From Cymbidium sinense (Eukaryota; Streptophyta; Magnoliopsida; Asparagales; Orchidaceae), in contig CM038228.1 of assembly GCA_021442155.1 (NCBI GenBank), positions 10,705,179 through 10,769,178 of the forward strand: DNA of 64,000 nt. Reading direction: 5' to 3'. The notes under the pieces were generated by a model, which ran no database searches, was not told where the DNA came from, and saw only the letters and a program-made list of their open reading frames with translations. Of the stretch, positions 1-12,200 are shown in pieces (within the stretch, counting starts at the first letter, position 1; every line of letters starts with the position of its first letter). The position numbers were made by a program, and so were the translations under genes.

Positions 1-90
1 ATTAATAACATCATATTGGTGAAATCTGAATATATATGAAAAAATATATATATTTGTTTTCTAAAGAACTGAATTTGGAAGTGAACTCAC

Positions 91-869
91 TGAGCACTTG
101 CTCTGCTGAGAGCCTCCTGGCTGGATCTCTATCCAGCATCTTCATTATCAGATCCTCTTTAGGCGATGACCAATGGAAAAATTCCTTGGGGAAGCAAAGT
201 GGATCGCCTTTTTTCACAGCAGAGAATATCTCTTCTTCGGAATTACCATTAAACGGTAATGTCTGGCTCAACATCACGTAGAGGACGACCCCAGCGCTCC
301 ACATATCCACCTTCTCGTCGTACTCTTGGCCGACGATCACCTCCGGCGCCATATAAGCAGGCGTTCCCACTCTTCCCTTCAAAGCTTTTGAACCCTTTTT
401 GAATAACGCGGCGCAGCCAAAATCTGCGAGAATTACACAGCCATTGGAATCAAATAAGATATTCTCCGGTTTAATATCTCGATGTACGATGCCACGGCGG
501 TGGCATTCAGCAATAGCTTGGACCAGTTCTGTGATGAGCGCAGCGGCCTGGCTCTCGTGAAAGGGTCCGTGATGGACAATTCGGTAAAAGAGATCAGAGC
601 CAGGACAGAGATCAAGGATTACATAGACGGCTGTCAAGTCCTCGTAGACATTATGAATCTGAATGCAGCGTGCGTTCCCGGAGGCGGCAAGGAGCGTGAG
701 CTTGATCTCCGAGTAGACCGAATGGCGGTTGAAGAAAGTTGAGAACTTGTCCATGATTTTCACTGCGAAGGCCTTGCCGGTAGAGACAGAAACGCATCGG
801 TAAACAGCACCGAACTGTCCGTGGCCGAGCAGTTCTCCGATGCGGAAGTCCGCCCAAATCTTCGTCCAT
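91..869 (-). CDS. PPCK-like: PEP carboxylase kinase-like Ser/Thr kinase, exon 1 (3' end off window)
   Basis: Ser/Thr kinase resembling plant phosphoenolpyruvate carboxylase kinase, a small Ca-independent CDPK-related kinase that is little more than a catalytic domain and phosphorylates PEPC in the cytosol. Visible in order: glycine loop LGHGQFGAVYRC, VAIK-type lysine in FAVKIMDK, catalytic loop HRDIKPEN, DFG, activation segment GTPAYMAPE, the DMWSAGVVLY helix and a terminal RRLSAEQVL. The reading stops making kinase sense at 91, where the minus strand reads a donor (GTGAGT, 90-85) in phase 1. PPCK genes usually have an intron just before an HPW motif, so the last exon should lie left of the window. 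Oddity: the only nearby ATG (869-867) is one base out of frame with the glycine loop, and the kinase frame has a stop (TGA) about 15 bases upstream of it. Either a 1-base indel near 845-869 has damaged the gene, or the assembly has an error. The kinase identity is solid; PPCK rather than another CDPK/SnRK relative is inference. Confidence 0.8.
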
Positions 870-1032
870 CTCTCTCTCTTTCAATGCCGTGAAGAGAATC
901 TGTAATTATTTTTGGAACGTTATCTGAATGCGGAGCAGGGTGAAGCGGAGGGCAATGTAGAGGAATGAGTATTGAGGAGGAACGCTCTCAATTTAAAGAC
1001 TTCTATAAGTTTATCTTCAGAAATGTTGGGAT

Positions 1033-1038
1033 TTTATA
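1033..1038 (-). promoter_or_regulatory. possible TATA box for the kinase gene
   Basis: On the minus strand the sequence reads TATAAA within AAATATAAAATCC, about 165 bases upstream of the ATG at 869. The distance suits a plant core promoter with a short leader. In AT-rich DNA such matches are common, so this is weak. Confidence 0.25.
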
Positions 1039-1616
1039 TTTATTTTTGGAAATATCCAAATCTCACAGGCTCACAGCCAACGTCCGTCTCGACAGCTTTG
1101 CGATGAAAAGAAAATCAAATACAAAAAATATATTTTTGATTGCAAATTTAAACGTGGGTCGTAAATAAGTAATTGTTTTTAAAAAATTATGTAGATATTA
1201 TTCAAAAATATAAATTTTAACTTTTTAATATATATTATTTGAGCTAAAAATAATTATGTTCAATATTAAAAATAATTATATTTTTATTCATTCAAAATCA
1301 AATTGAGCTGATCAAATTTAAGTTTGATTATTTTAATGTAGTTTAAAAAATAATTTGATCAATTTAATTTTTAAAATTTTAAAAAATAATTGGTGCATCT
1401 AATGAATTAATAAAATCATTTAAACCGATCAAAAGCACAATCCCATGAGCTATGTAAATAAATTATTGTTCAGTTTAAGCAAGTTACATTTTCATTTCTT
1501 TCAAATTAAAGAAAACATAAGTGTACTCATAAAATAATACAAATAAGGTTCAGAGTATTTATGAACATAAAATTTAAAATCAAAAGGACATTAATTATTA
1601 AAATTTTAAAAACTGA

Positions 1617-1637
1617 TTATATATATATATATATATA
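1617..1637. repeat. (AT)n microsatellite
   Basis: Ten or so uninterrupted AT dinucleotides in the AT-rich upstream region of the kinase gene. The interval 1170-1826 otherwise shows no gene. Confidence 0.9.
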
Positions 1638-1826
1638 GATTATTGTTATAAATAGATTAGTTGTTAGAGAGATGTAAAATTATTTGATAAGATACGAAAT
1701 ATATTTTTAAGATAATACAGTGAAATTAATTGCTGCTTGGAAATGCTCTTGCATTTGCATTACTCAAAAGTCATAAGATTCTCAGACCAAACATAACCCG
1801 GGGATTTGTTGCGAGAGAAAGAGAAT

Positions 1827-2134
1827 TAATAAGCAACTGATATGCGAAATCTGATACTTTGATATAAGAGCTCATACCTCTATTTTTATCTCGCCACTAC
1901 CACGATCATAATAGATTAATCCTAACCATTGGATGATAACTAACTTCTTCTATATATACCTCCATTGTACCTCAATATGGTCAATATATTTTAGCTATGC
2001 TTTATTCTCTTTGGTTTTCTGCTTTATCCTTCGATTCTCATTAACGCTGCTTTCTTTATTCTTTACTTTTTTGTATTATCATCATGCATTGCAGATTCAT
2101 CTAAACAAGAAGATGGATGATCAACTTATTCACA
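1827..2134 (+). repeat. Copia 5' LTR
   Basis: Matches 6223-6538 along its whole length, including the runs CAGATTCATCTAAA and ATGATCAACTTATTCACA. It ends in CA directly before the primer-binding site. The canonical first base pair TG reads TA here, a likely point change. A TATA-like run TATATATA lies near 1950. Confidence 0.9.
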
Positions 2135-2146
2135 TGGTATCAGAGC
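2135..2146 (+). other. primer-binding site, tRNA-iMet
   Basis: TGGTATCAGAGC directly follows the LTR end. It is the standard complement of the 3' end of initiator tRNA-Met used by most plant Copia elements. Confidence 0.95.
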
Positions 2147-2205
2147 TCTTATTGAGTCACCAATTTTCTTTTGGGTAAACTCTTCCATTTGCTATTATCA
2201 TATCT

Positions 2206-2935
2206 ATGGATACATCGACATCCTCTACTTACTACCTCACACAATCACTCGAAATTAAAATGACCGATATCACCATTCCTTCTCACATTCCTTATGGCAA
2301 ATGTTAGAACGGTGATAAACATTCAATTAACTTCGAAAACTATCCTTTGATGATCCCAAATCACGAAATTATTCACCGCTAATGGATTTGACGGATAGCT
2401 AGATGGAACTTTGTCCACACCACTAAAGCAAATTAGAGCTAATGTACTATACCCAATCGACCTACAACACTTGGATTCTTAAGGATCAAAACTTAGCAGC
2501 ATCTCTTTTCTCCACAATTTCATCACAGCTTTTACCGTATGCCACCAACTTGGATACTTGTTCTGAAATTTGGGGAACTATTGAAAAGAGACTTCAATCC
2601 ACTAATCATTCTCGAATCTTACAGCTAAAGAATGAACTACATCATATATCAATGAAAGATAAAAACATGATGAACTATTTATCTGAAATCAAAAGCAAAT
2701 GTGATGCTATAGCAACTTCTGGATCGTCCCTTTCTCCTGAAGATATAATACTCTATACTTTAAATGGTCTTCCTTCTTCTTATCAAGCATTCAAGACTGC
2801 TATATGGACACATCTTCAACCAATTCATTTGGGTGATTTTTATGTACTTTTATGTAGTGAAGAGCTTAATTTAGAGATGGCTAAAGAATCACTTTCAATC
2901 AACACTTGAACAACAATTTGCTCTTGCTACTAGAA
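2206..2935 (+). pseudogene. Copia gag, broken
   Basis: Begins at an ATG (2206) with MDTSTSST and runs with stops near 2310-2440 into a 155-residue open stretch (2442-2909) of the UBN2 gag type, recognisable by TWILKDQNLAASL, AREIW-like CSEIWGTIEKRL, and YTLNGLPSSYQAFKTAI. Gag would form the virus-like particle in the cytoplasm. Downstream, near 3080-3140, the zinc knuckle keeps YKLGHFAFKCW but its first two cysteines are replaced (Asn and Lys region), so RNA binding would fail. Confidence 0.85.
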
Positions 2936-4260
2936 ATAAAGGAAGAATTGTATCCCATACAAACCATAGAGGATGAAATTCAGCCTCATTCAACAATAGA
3001 TTCCAGACACGCAAACAACGACAATACAAATAGTAAATACAATTCATGGAATCAAAACAATCTACTTCTACACTTGTTGAATGTCAAATACAAACTAGGA
3101 CATTTTGCATTCAAATGTTGGTATCGTGCTGATCTCTCCTACAAACCGTCACATAAAGCATTTTTTGTTGGAGCAAATTCAAATTGGATATTAAATTCTG
3201 CTGCTACTTCTCATTTAACACGAGATATTGAACAAAAACCCAAAACAATATTATGGTTCTCAACAAGTATTAGTTGCAAATGGTGATTTTCTCCCTATAC
3301 ATAATACTGGACAAGGTGTTTTGCCTACATTAACCCGTAAGTTACAGCTAAATTCATTGCTTCATATACCACATTTATCCCAAAATCTCATTTCAATTTA
3401 TAAACTCACCAAGGATAACAATTGTTCTATTACCTTTGATTTTTCTGGTTTTGTGATTAAGGACCTGAAGACCAACAAAGTTCTCCTTCACGAACCTTCA
3501 CACCAAGGTCTCTATCGCACTAAACCTTCTGTATTGCCAAATCAAATTGAAGCTCATGCATCAATTGATATCTCCTCTATTCTTTGGCATCGTAGGTTGG
3601 GCCACCCCTCCCAAACAATTCAATCTCGACTTCATCTGCCAACAAATGATCATCATTGTCCTTCATGTGCTACTGCCAAAGCTCATAGATTACCTTTTAA
3701 TATTTCTAGTTCAAAAACTTGTATGCTGTTAGATTTAATACATAGTGATGTATGGGACCTTCCCCAGTTTTATTTATTGATGGATATCAATATTATCTTC
3801 TTTTTGTTGATGATTTCTCTCATTTTATTTAGGTATACCCTATGAGACAAAAATCTGTTTTCCCATTTTCTCAAATTTCAAACATATGCTGAACTATCTT
3901 TTAATAAGCCCATAAAAATTCTCCGTTCTGATGCAGAAGAGAATATATCTCCACTAATTTCAAATAACATCTACAAAAATTGGGGATCATTCATCAATTC
4001 AGTGCTATATATACTCCCTAACAAAGTGGAATTGCAGAGCGAAAACATCGTCATCTTATCGAGACAGTTCACACTCTTTTATTCCAAGCACAACTTCCAT
4101 ATCAAATTAAGATTCATGCACTTCATACATCTGTATACCTTATCAACCGTCTTCCTTCCTCAACTACTCAACATAAATCTCCTTACCAACTACTACTACA
4201 TAAAAACCCACAATACAAACACCTTCACATTTTTGGATGCTTATGCTATCCTCTGATGCC
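2936..4260 (+). pseudogene. Copia protease and integrase, broken
   Basis: Protease region reads WILNSAATSHLT where active Copia elements have a D-S/T-G triad, so the catalytic Asp is Asn. The integrase follows: GAG-pre segment LWHRRLGHPS, then CPSCATAKAHRLPF from the zinc-binding domain and LDLIHSDVWDLP from the start of the catalytic core. Several frame changes follow at 3845-4260, where the core should continue (a recognisable HNFHIKLRFMHFIHL-type tail). No active product is possible. Confidence 0.85.
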
Positions 4261-4700
4261 CAGCTCCTCACATCACAAACTCCAACCCAAAGCTTCTCCA
4301 TGCATTTTCTTAGGTTACCAACAATCATAAAGCATATAAATGTTACAATCTACAAACCAAAAAACCATTCACATTTCTAGACATGTTCTTTTTCATGAAC
4401 AGACTTTTCCATACACTACCTCACCCTCTCCAACTTACTCTCAGTCACAACCATCCTATATCCTCCTTCTACTTGTTCCTATTACAACAACATTCAATCC
4501 TCCTCCCTCCCCCTTCCTAAATAATCTCATCCTGTTTCCCCTTTTGTAACTTCAAATCCTTCTCCTCATTATTCTCCACTCACCCCATGTCCTCTAACAT
4601 ACCCTCCCTAAACCTTTGATATCCAAACAAATCCACCGCACACATCCTATGGTCACTCACCTCCAAATAGGGACTCTAAAGCCAAAACACATCACCAAAC
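4261..4700 (+). other. Copia integrase/RT linker, low complexity
   Basis: C/T-rich stretch encoding Pro/Ser/Thr-rich sequence in one frame, typical of the variable linker between integrase and reverse transcriptase in Copia polyproteins. Includes a degenerate ISRHVLFHE motif (about 4369-4398) that marks the integrase C-terminus. Confidence 0.65.
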
Positions 4701-6200
4701 ATGCTCGCTTCTATACAGCCAAAAGATCCCACATCTTATAAAGATGCAGCAAAATACTCTGCATGGAGAACAACTATGAATACTAAATTTGATGCTCTTC
4801 TAGCCCAACAAACATGGATACTTGTTCCCAGACCAGCCTCTCAAACAGTTCATGGCTGCAAATGGCTTTATAAAACAAAACACAATGCTAATGGTACTAT
4901 TGTTCGACATAAGGCATAGCTTATAGCTCAAGGTTATAAACAGGAATATGGCTTAAATTACTTTGACACCTTTAGTCCCATGGCAAAACTTCCTACAATT
5001 CGCATGTTTATTACTATTGCAACTTCTTTTCAATGGAACATACTACAACTTGATGTTTCTAATGCATTCTTACATGGCACATTGATGATCTGCCTACATG
5101 TCACAACCAGATTTTAAAGAAACAACTTATCCTAATCATGTTTGCTTACTCAAAAAGTCCATCTACGGGCTTAAACAATCATCAAGACAATGGTTTTCCA
5201 CATTCACTTCTCATTTACAGCAATTGGGTTTTCAATCTAGTTCAGCCGATCCTTATCTATTTTTTTTTGTAAAAAATTTAGACAGAAAATCTACATTTTA
5301 ATATATGTTGATGACATACTTATCACTGGAAATAATGACACTGCAATACAACAACTCATTACTGACTTACACAATCAGTTTCAACTCTTGAATGGGCAAA
5401 CTTCACTATTTTCTTGGCATCAAGCCTTCCATTAGACGCATATTTCTCCATCAAGCAAAATATGCCATAACTATTTTACAGAAAGATGGAATGCTTCAAT
5501 CCAAACCAGTGGCAAATCCATCTCCACCAAAATACCAGTTAAACACTACTACAACATTATCTTCTATAGATTCATGCCTAGTTCGTCAACTTATTGGATC
5601 CTTACAATACCTCACTATCACGCTTTGACATAGCCTTTTCTCTTAATACATTATCTCAATATATGATCCCTACTAGTCATCATTTTCAACTTCTCAAATG
5701 CCTTTTACGGTATATCAAAGGCACTCGCTCATATGGCTTACCAATATTGCTTGAACCATTGATTTTAACAACATTTTCTGATATTGATTGGGCTAGTGAT
5801 CTAATAGACATGCGTCTCTACCGGGTATTGTGTTTTCCTTGGTCATACTTTGGTTTCGGCAAGTGAAGAAATAATCGACTATTGCTCTCTTCCAGAGAGA
5901 ATTTTTGGCTTCTACCGCTGGACTTATTTGGTTACGCCTCACTCAAGAATTTGGCTTACCAACATCTTCTCCATCACACTTATATTGTGACAACACTTAC
6001 ACTCTCTTTGGCGACTAATCCTATTTTTCACGCTTTGAACAAAACATATTGAAGTAGATTTTCATTTCATTCGAGAATGTGTCCAAAATAAAATAATTTC
6101 GATCTCATATTCTCTCCAGATCAACCGACATATATATTTACAAAACCTCTTCCAGTTTCCAAATTTCATGAACTTCGACACAAGCTAACTGTCACCTCTA
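4701..6200 (+). pseudogene. Copia reverse transcriptase and RNase H, broken
   Basis: Reverse transcriptase starts with the AWRTTMNTKFDAL segment and continues with WILVPRP, CKWLYKTKHNANG, the LDVSNAFLHG motif (about 5050-5080), KKSIYGLKQSSRQW, then the catalytic box YVDDILITGN (about 5305-5335). The connection region KLHYFLGI is at about 5395. RNase H is represented by DIDWAS (about 5780), an ASTAGLIWLRL-type segment, LYCDN (about 5980) and a KHIEVDFHFIRE motif (about 6045-6080). Stops and frame shifts occur at 4917, 5086-5098, 5300, 5626 and beyond. Confidence 0.88.
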
Positions 6201-6211
6201 GTGTCATCAGC

Positions 6212-6222
6212 TTGAGGGGGGA
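6212..6222 (+). other. Copia polypurine tract
   Basis: Purine run TTGAGGGGGGA immediately before the 3' LTR start TGATAAGC. It would prime plus-strand DNA synthesis. Confidence 0.85.
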
Positions 6223-6538
6223 TGATAAGCAATCTGATACACAGGAAATTTGATACGCTGCTAATATAAGAGCTCAGCCATACCTCTGTTATTATCTCAG
6301 CCACTACCCACCTGATCATAACAGATTAATCCTAACCATTGGATGATAACTAACTTCTTCTATATATTCCTCCATTATTGTACCTCAAAATATGATTGAT
6401 ATATTTTATTCTCTTTGGTTTTCTGCTTTATCCTTCGATTCTCATTAACGTTGCTTTCTCTATTCTTTACTTTTCTGTATTATCATCATGCATTGCAGAT
6501 TCATCTAAATAGGAAGACGGATGATCAACTTATTCACA
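6223..6538 (+). repeat. Copia 3' LTR
   Basis: Starts TG after the polypurine tract and ends CA, aligned end to end with 1827-2134. It differs by several substitutions and small indels, so the insertion is not recent. Confidence 0.9.
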
Positions 6539-6547
6539 ATAATTAAG

Positions 6548-7025
6548 TAGGCTTCGGCGAGTTCGGCGAGGCCTATTGACGAGTCTAAGTCTTCACCGGC
6601 AAGGCCTTTCCAGTGAAAACCATCGACAATATCTCCACTAGCTTCGACCGCCACCTGATCTATTTGATGATCAACTCAATCGCTTGGCCACTTTCAGGAA
6701 CTCACGAGGACGACGACGATGCCATTTGCCTAATCCTCGAACTTTTCCTGAGCCCGATCTCATTTTCTACATTGATAGCAGCCCCTTTTCAAGAGCGATT
6801 CCACCTCCCTCATCACAGAACTTTCCTAATCTAACGCCGAATGCCACCGCCGCGACATTCTTGAAAAGGAAGAGCGGGAACGCCTGCTTATATGGCGCCG
6901 GAGGTAATTGCCGGGCAAAATTATGACGAGAAGGTGGATGCGTGGAGCGCTGGACTGTCCTTTACATGGTGATGGATCGTACCTTACCATCCAATGGAAA
7001 TTCTGAAGAGGAGATTCCTTTGCAC
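6548..7025 (+). pseudogene. PEP carboxylase kinase-like pseudogene
   Basis: Degenerate second copy of the kinase at 91-869, on the opposite strand. Aligned pieces are the glycine loop (GFGEFGEAY then a stop), TGKAFPVKTIDN opposite TGKAFAVKIMDK, a scrambled middle with a deletion of the catalytic loop, then [23 protein letters not shown] opposite the functional [23 protein letters not shown] segment and a trailing P-x-NGNSEEEI-type sequence. Stops appear in the glycine loop and after the activation segment. HRDIKPEN and DFG are missing. It starts only a few bases from the Copia 3' LTR, so the retrotransposon probably cut its 5' end. Confidence 0.85.
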
Positions 7026-7229
7026 TTTGCAGTTATTAGACAATATCAGATCCAAATTTTAATTAATGATAATATTCTTTGCAAATGTTATTTCCCTCCA
7101 AAATTCAGTTATGCATAACCCACCCTTTTATATATATACGTAATTCACATATATTTATATATCTAATATATTAAATTTAATATTTATATTTCTAAATTTT
7201 ATTTAGGCATGAAAAGATGCATACTTTAA

Positions 7230-7290
<61 letters not shown>

Positions 7291-7291
7291 T
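7230..7291. repeat. (AAT)n microsatellite
   Basis: About twenty uninterrupted ATA/AAT units, likely polymorphic. Confidence 0.95.
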
Positions 7292-8384
7292 GTTTGATAT
7301 AATATTTAAAATTTTGTCCTTAAGTCTATAAATATTAATAATGTTGTAAATGCCCCAAGAAAAATTGCTTAGAGAATAAATAAAATTATAACTAATTATA
7401 ACTCTTGAAAATGTATATTAGTTTTATTATTATTTAAATAAAGATTCGCAATTAGAGAGCATAAAAATTGTTCAAACTCTAATAGTTTAGAGAGGTCATA
7501 ACCTGACATTTAAAGTCATATGAAGTTACAAGATTGTCCAATGAATTGTTATTTATGATTAGTTATTTAACTTAAATCATGTGAAATATAATTAAATATT
7601 TTCTATTTTCAAAAAATTGTTATAATTAAACATTTATAGATAATTAAATTTGTTATTTTAGAAAAATTAACTAATTTAATAAATCTAATATATGTGTTAA
7701 TGAAAAATTATCCCCATATTGATCTTTTTAATCGCAAGTTATATAGTAACATTAATTGATGTCAAATATATAAAATTCTAGGAACATCTTGCTTGTACAT
7801 AACTTGATTGGTATTGAATTAATAATATACCTCTTTAAAAGATAAATACCATTATTTGGACTCCCACCATCAATAGATTTAAAATACCACAAAAGAAAGT
7901 AGGCAATTAATGGAAGAAACTGAGAGGTTGATAAAATGTAAGCCCATCATTTTAAAGAAGTAAACCTTTGTACCATATTGCTTACAAATAATTGACCAAG
8001 AAGTTACCAAATTCTTAGATGATTAGCTCAAAAGAGAAGTGCATTATACTATATAATAGATAAATGTTGCAATGGTCAAAATGATAGTGAAGCTCGTAGG
8101 ATGTATATAGATTACATAGACCTTCATAAAACTTATCCAAAAAATAGTTTTTCCTTTATATATCCTTTTGAAGCCTTGAAATTGTTTAAGTTTGTATAAG
8201 AAAGTATACGGTTGATGTGTTATACTAGCCATACCTAGGATTGCAAATGAGCTAAGTATTCGACAAACTACTTACACTGACTTATTTGTTCATCATTTGA
8301 CTAACTAATCAAACTTGATTTGACATTGACATTGAAATTTTGTTTACCATCTATCATTAGTTGGCACTAAAGAATATCCTCTAT

Positions 8385-8809
8385 GGAATGTTTATATTAA
8401 CGAACACTACCACATCATTAGGTATCTTCGTTGAAAAGTAACGAACACTACCACATGGAATGTTTATATTAACGGATGATGTGAATACTGGAGTACCCAC
8501 TACATTAAGGTTGATAGGAAGGTCCAAGAAAAAAGGATTTAAGAATTTCTTTCAGACCAATATTTTTGGTTGATACATGTACTAGAATTTCTTTCAGACC
8601 AATAGCAAGTTTAGCCATTATAGGCTTTGGGATCACCACATAAGCACTTGTGAAAATTTTATAAATAAATCATGTGCAGCTGACATTAAACATAATTAAG
8701 ATTCCACATTTAGAGCTAAATTTTCTACTTAGGAAAGATTGAATAGGTAATACACTTAGATGATTAAAATATTTTACATGTATTTTTGGTTGATACATGT
8801 ACTAGAATA
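8385..8809 (+). repeat. cluster of short direct duplications
   Basis: GGAATGTTTATATTAACG occurs at 8385 and 8457; TAACGAACACTACCACAT at about 8399 and 8438; a 20-base phrase AGAATTTCTTTCAGACCAAT at 8542 and 8584; and a 28-base phrase containing GGTTGATACATGTACTAGAAT at 8562-8589 and 8782-8809. The phrases are interleaved rather than tandem. Confidence 0.8.
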
Positions 8810-9191
8810 TTTAGCGAGTTGAAAAAAAGTACCAGTTGCTTCAAATGATTTATTTGTATTTTTTTGGTTTACAAATGATCTATTCTTTTGCGCTAACACA
8901 TAAATATTAAAGGCAAAAGTACAGAAAACTTCAATGCTTGTACTACAGGAGATCGCAACTAATTGTATCAAATTTATAGTAAACTACAACAACTGTAGCA
9001 AATTTCCATTAATCCAAATTGCTGCAAATTGTTAACCAATTTTGCTAATTGCAAGCAAACTACAGCCCCCAAAATTGAATCAAACTCACTATTCTTATTT
9101 CCTTCACAGAATTGCAGCAAATTCCATCACTGAAAACTACAGTAAATTAAAACAAACGACAATTAAAATAATTTAGATCTGCATCAAATTA

Positions 9192-9291
9192 NNNNNNNNN
9201 NNNNNNNNNNNNNNNNNNNNNNNNNNNNNNNNNNNNNNNNNNNNNNNNNNNNNNNNNNNNNNNNNNNNNNNNNNNNNNNNNNNNNNNNNNN
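9192..9291. other. assembly gap (100 N)
   Basis: Exactly 100 undefined bases, the usual placeholder for a scaffold gap of unknown size. It cuts the left arm of the 7-kb repeat, so the missing part of that copy (about 2.5-3 kb) may be hidden here. Confidence 0.99.
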
Positions 9292-12200
9292 AATTCAATA
9301 TAAAAATACATAAGAATGAAACCGAATGAGTACGTGCCATTATTAAACCACGGATGTGAGGTAATCAAATGACCTCCTTGGGGCTAACTAAAGCCTCGTA
9401 TTCCTGGGATGTCCAGACTATATACCCATTATTATTCAAATTTATGTAAATCTATATATGAATCATAAGAAAGAGAGCTTTATTTAATATGCTTAAGCTA
9501 TAAACACATGAAAATCCTATGTATATTCATAACTATTTACACTCTAAGTATTATAATTGATTTATAAACTTTGAAAAATAGTTTTGAATTTACTAATGAT
9601 AATAGCCACACATATATTTTAATTAAGCCAACACATGCAAGCTTACATAAAGGAAATTCATTTGATTTATTTAAATTTGAATGCATAATTGCACGAAATC
9701 AAATGGCATACAACATTTAATGTGCTTAGAAAGAAAAAACTAAACATAACCACATGGTTCATTCAATTAAACTAATTCCTAAGGACAATCATATTAAATA
9801 AACCCATTTAAAGAGAACCAAAGTTTCTTTATTAATTCATGCCTTGAAATTTTAATTAAGTTTAATAAAGAGAAGAATTTTTTGCTAGTTTAACTCCATT
9901 CCCATATCGGTGAACTTAATTGGTTTAAGAAAAGATAATTTAGTGGATTTTATGAGTTAATTAAGTTGGATTCTTAATTAAATCAATTATTTACCCTTAC
10001 TTATGCTTCTTCAATTTGATTAACCACTTAATTATGAGCCACAGATGATATGAACATGTGAGAAAATAAAATTGCAATACTCCTACAAGGACCTAATGCA
10101 AATGGCTCATGATTAACAGCTAATTAAATTAAAGATCCTAATTAAGTACTTTTATGATTTTCCCACACTTATGGGTAAATCATTATTTTCTTAAGGGTCT
10201 TTATGTTATTAAACACATAAAGAGGAACCCTTAATTCCATTGTTAATTATCTGATGTGATAATGATTTTGATTTGATTAATTTAGCCACTTAATTAACTA
10301 ATTAATCTCTTAATTAATGTCATTTTAATTAATTTTCCTTTAAAGAGAAATGGACTTAGGAAAAGAGGTTAGGAAAGAGGTCCTAACCCCATTCCTCTAC
10401 CCATTCACTATGCAATAGTGATTAGTGCACTTAATTAATTAATTTTTACTGTTTGGGAGGTTAATTAATCAATTAAATAAATTAAGAGAGTGATTAGGGC
10501 TTAAATAATCAATTCTCCTAATTAACCAAGCAATAAACCCCAAGAAAATTATGGGAGGTCGAGGTCATCCCATTAAACTAACACACAAGATTTGGAATTA
10601 ATTTCTCAAGTAATTAAGGGTAATTAAGCTAATTAATTTTGTAATTAAATCCTAATTAAATGTTAATTACCATTCAAAGTTAATTAAAATTAATTTTAAA
10701 TGATTCTCCTCTGAAATACCTTCAAAATAAGTATTTAATTTTAATTTTTAGATTTTTCTACAATTTGTTATAAATTTCCAAAGATTCAATCATTAAATCT
10801 ATCAATTAAGCCTAATCCCATCGATGCCACGTGGACTACTAATGTGGCAAACTTTCTACATGGTGCCACGGGATTGGTTACTTAAAGTTGTCTGACGTGG
10901 CACCTATGTGGTGACAATGGGCGCACTTTCTTATCTGCTGTCTGATCTAAGATCAGACGGTTAGGATCAACCCCATGATTTTAATAGGATTGAATTGGAT
11001 TTTATCTAGCAAATAATCATGATCGTCTATTTTGATCATGCAGAATGGACAGTGTGTGATCCATTGTCTCCTGAGCAATGAGAGACAGACATCGTCTGCC
11101 TTCCGTAGCCCGATTCGATCTCACATGAGCTCAAATCGATTCGAGATTCAACCCAAACCATCACGAGGTAGATATGAAAGGATCTACCGGTCGGATTTGC
11201 GTGACATACAAATTTTCTTTAAAATGCCCAAACATTTTTCACCAAAAGCTCAGTTTAATAGAATTACCTCACGAGCTCAAGCATGAATTGATGAGGTAGT
11301 GCCTAGTAAAGATGAAGCCAGATAGTGTTGAATCCTCACCGTTTGCTCTATGGGCCATGAACTGATGAAATGCAAGTAGATGTTGATCAAAGTCATACCT
11401 CCGGTGGTCGGGAGCTCGAGAGATGATTCATTCATGTTTGACAGAGGCAGGGGAAGTTGAAGGTGAAATTAATTTGAGTTCAATGGAGATTTGAGAGAGT
11501 TAGGTTAGAAATGAGGTTCCCTATTTCAAAACAATAAGTCCAATGTTAGGAAAGCTTGGGAGACTTGGGGAGAGCTCTGGATATTTCAAAATCACTCTTG
11601 GAAACTCTCTGAGTGCGAATGGTGATGTTTTGGATCAAAATGAGAAGGGTATATTCCCCCCCCCCTGGATCAAACAGATGGGATTCAATCCCTATTTTGG
11701 TCGGTTAGTGGCTGTTATGGCACCGGAGAGGTCGGTGTCAACTCCACGTGGCTCGGTTTGGTTGGCCAGTGGGCTTGGTGGGTGGTTCAAGGTAGCTCCT
11801 CCATTCTCGGGTCTAATGATTTTAGCTAGGTGTGGGGAGGTGACTCACCTCCCCTTAGTCCATGGCCGACCTAGCCCACTTGGGTCGGACTAGGTGGGTG
11901 TAGGTCAGGTCCTCATTTGGGTCTTGGATTGCTGCCACATGGGGAGGAAGGGAGTTGACTTGCCAATTTGGGTTTGAACCCATGTGGGAGGTAAAATCCA
12001 ATGGGTAATGCCTTGGAATGGGTTTAATTTGGGTTGGGCTGATTTGGGGCTGACCCAAGGTTAGTTTATGGTAGGTTGGGTCAGGTTGCAAAGGGTCTAG
12101 GCTTGACTCAAGTGGGTTTGGCTCAATTTGACCCTTATAGAACAAATTAGGCTAACCAATTAGTCAAATTGGGTCAAACTAAGGGTTGAGTCATGTTCAA

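Larger units (their letters stand above)
1827..6538 (+). mobile_element. Ty1/Copia LTR retrotransposon, decayed
   Basis: Complete but inactive Copia element on the plus strand: LTR (1827-2134), tRNA-Met primer site, gag, protease, integrase, reverse transcriptase, RNase H, polypurine tract, LTR (6223-6538). Integrase before reverse transcriptase defines Copia. The reading frame is broken by many stops and shifts, the protease active-site aspartate is lost and the LTRs differ by substitutions and small indels, so the insertion is old. Flanks are AGAAT (1822-1826) and ATAAT (6539-6543), a possible 5-bp target duplication with one mismatch. The 3' flank runs straight into a kinase pseudogene. 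Confidence 0.92.
7026..9191. other. AT-rich intergenic DNA, no gene seen
   Basis: No convincing coding sequence on either strand. It contains an (ATA)n array at 7230-7291 and a cluster of short duplicated phrases at 8385-8809 (listed separately). The segment ends at the assembly gap. Confidence 0.6.

Noticed and set aside
482..742. Plus-strand open frame over the kinase
   Set aside because: It is the complement shadow of the kinase catalytic domain.
11543..11893. 116-codon open reading frame in the GC-richer part of copy 1
   Set aside because: No recognisable motif, and copy 2 and copy 3 do not keep an open frame at the matching place. It is best explained by local composition.
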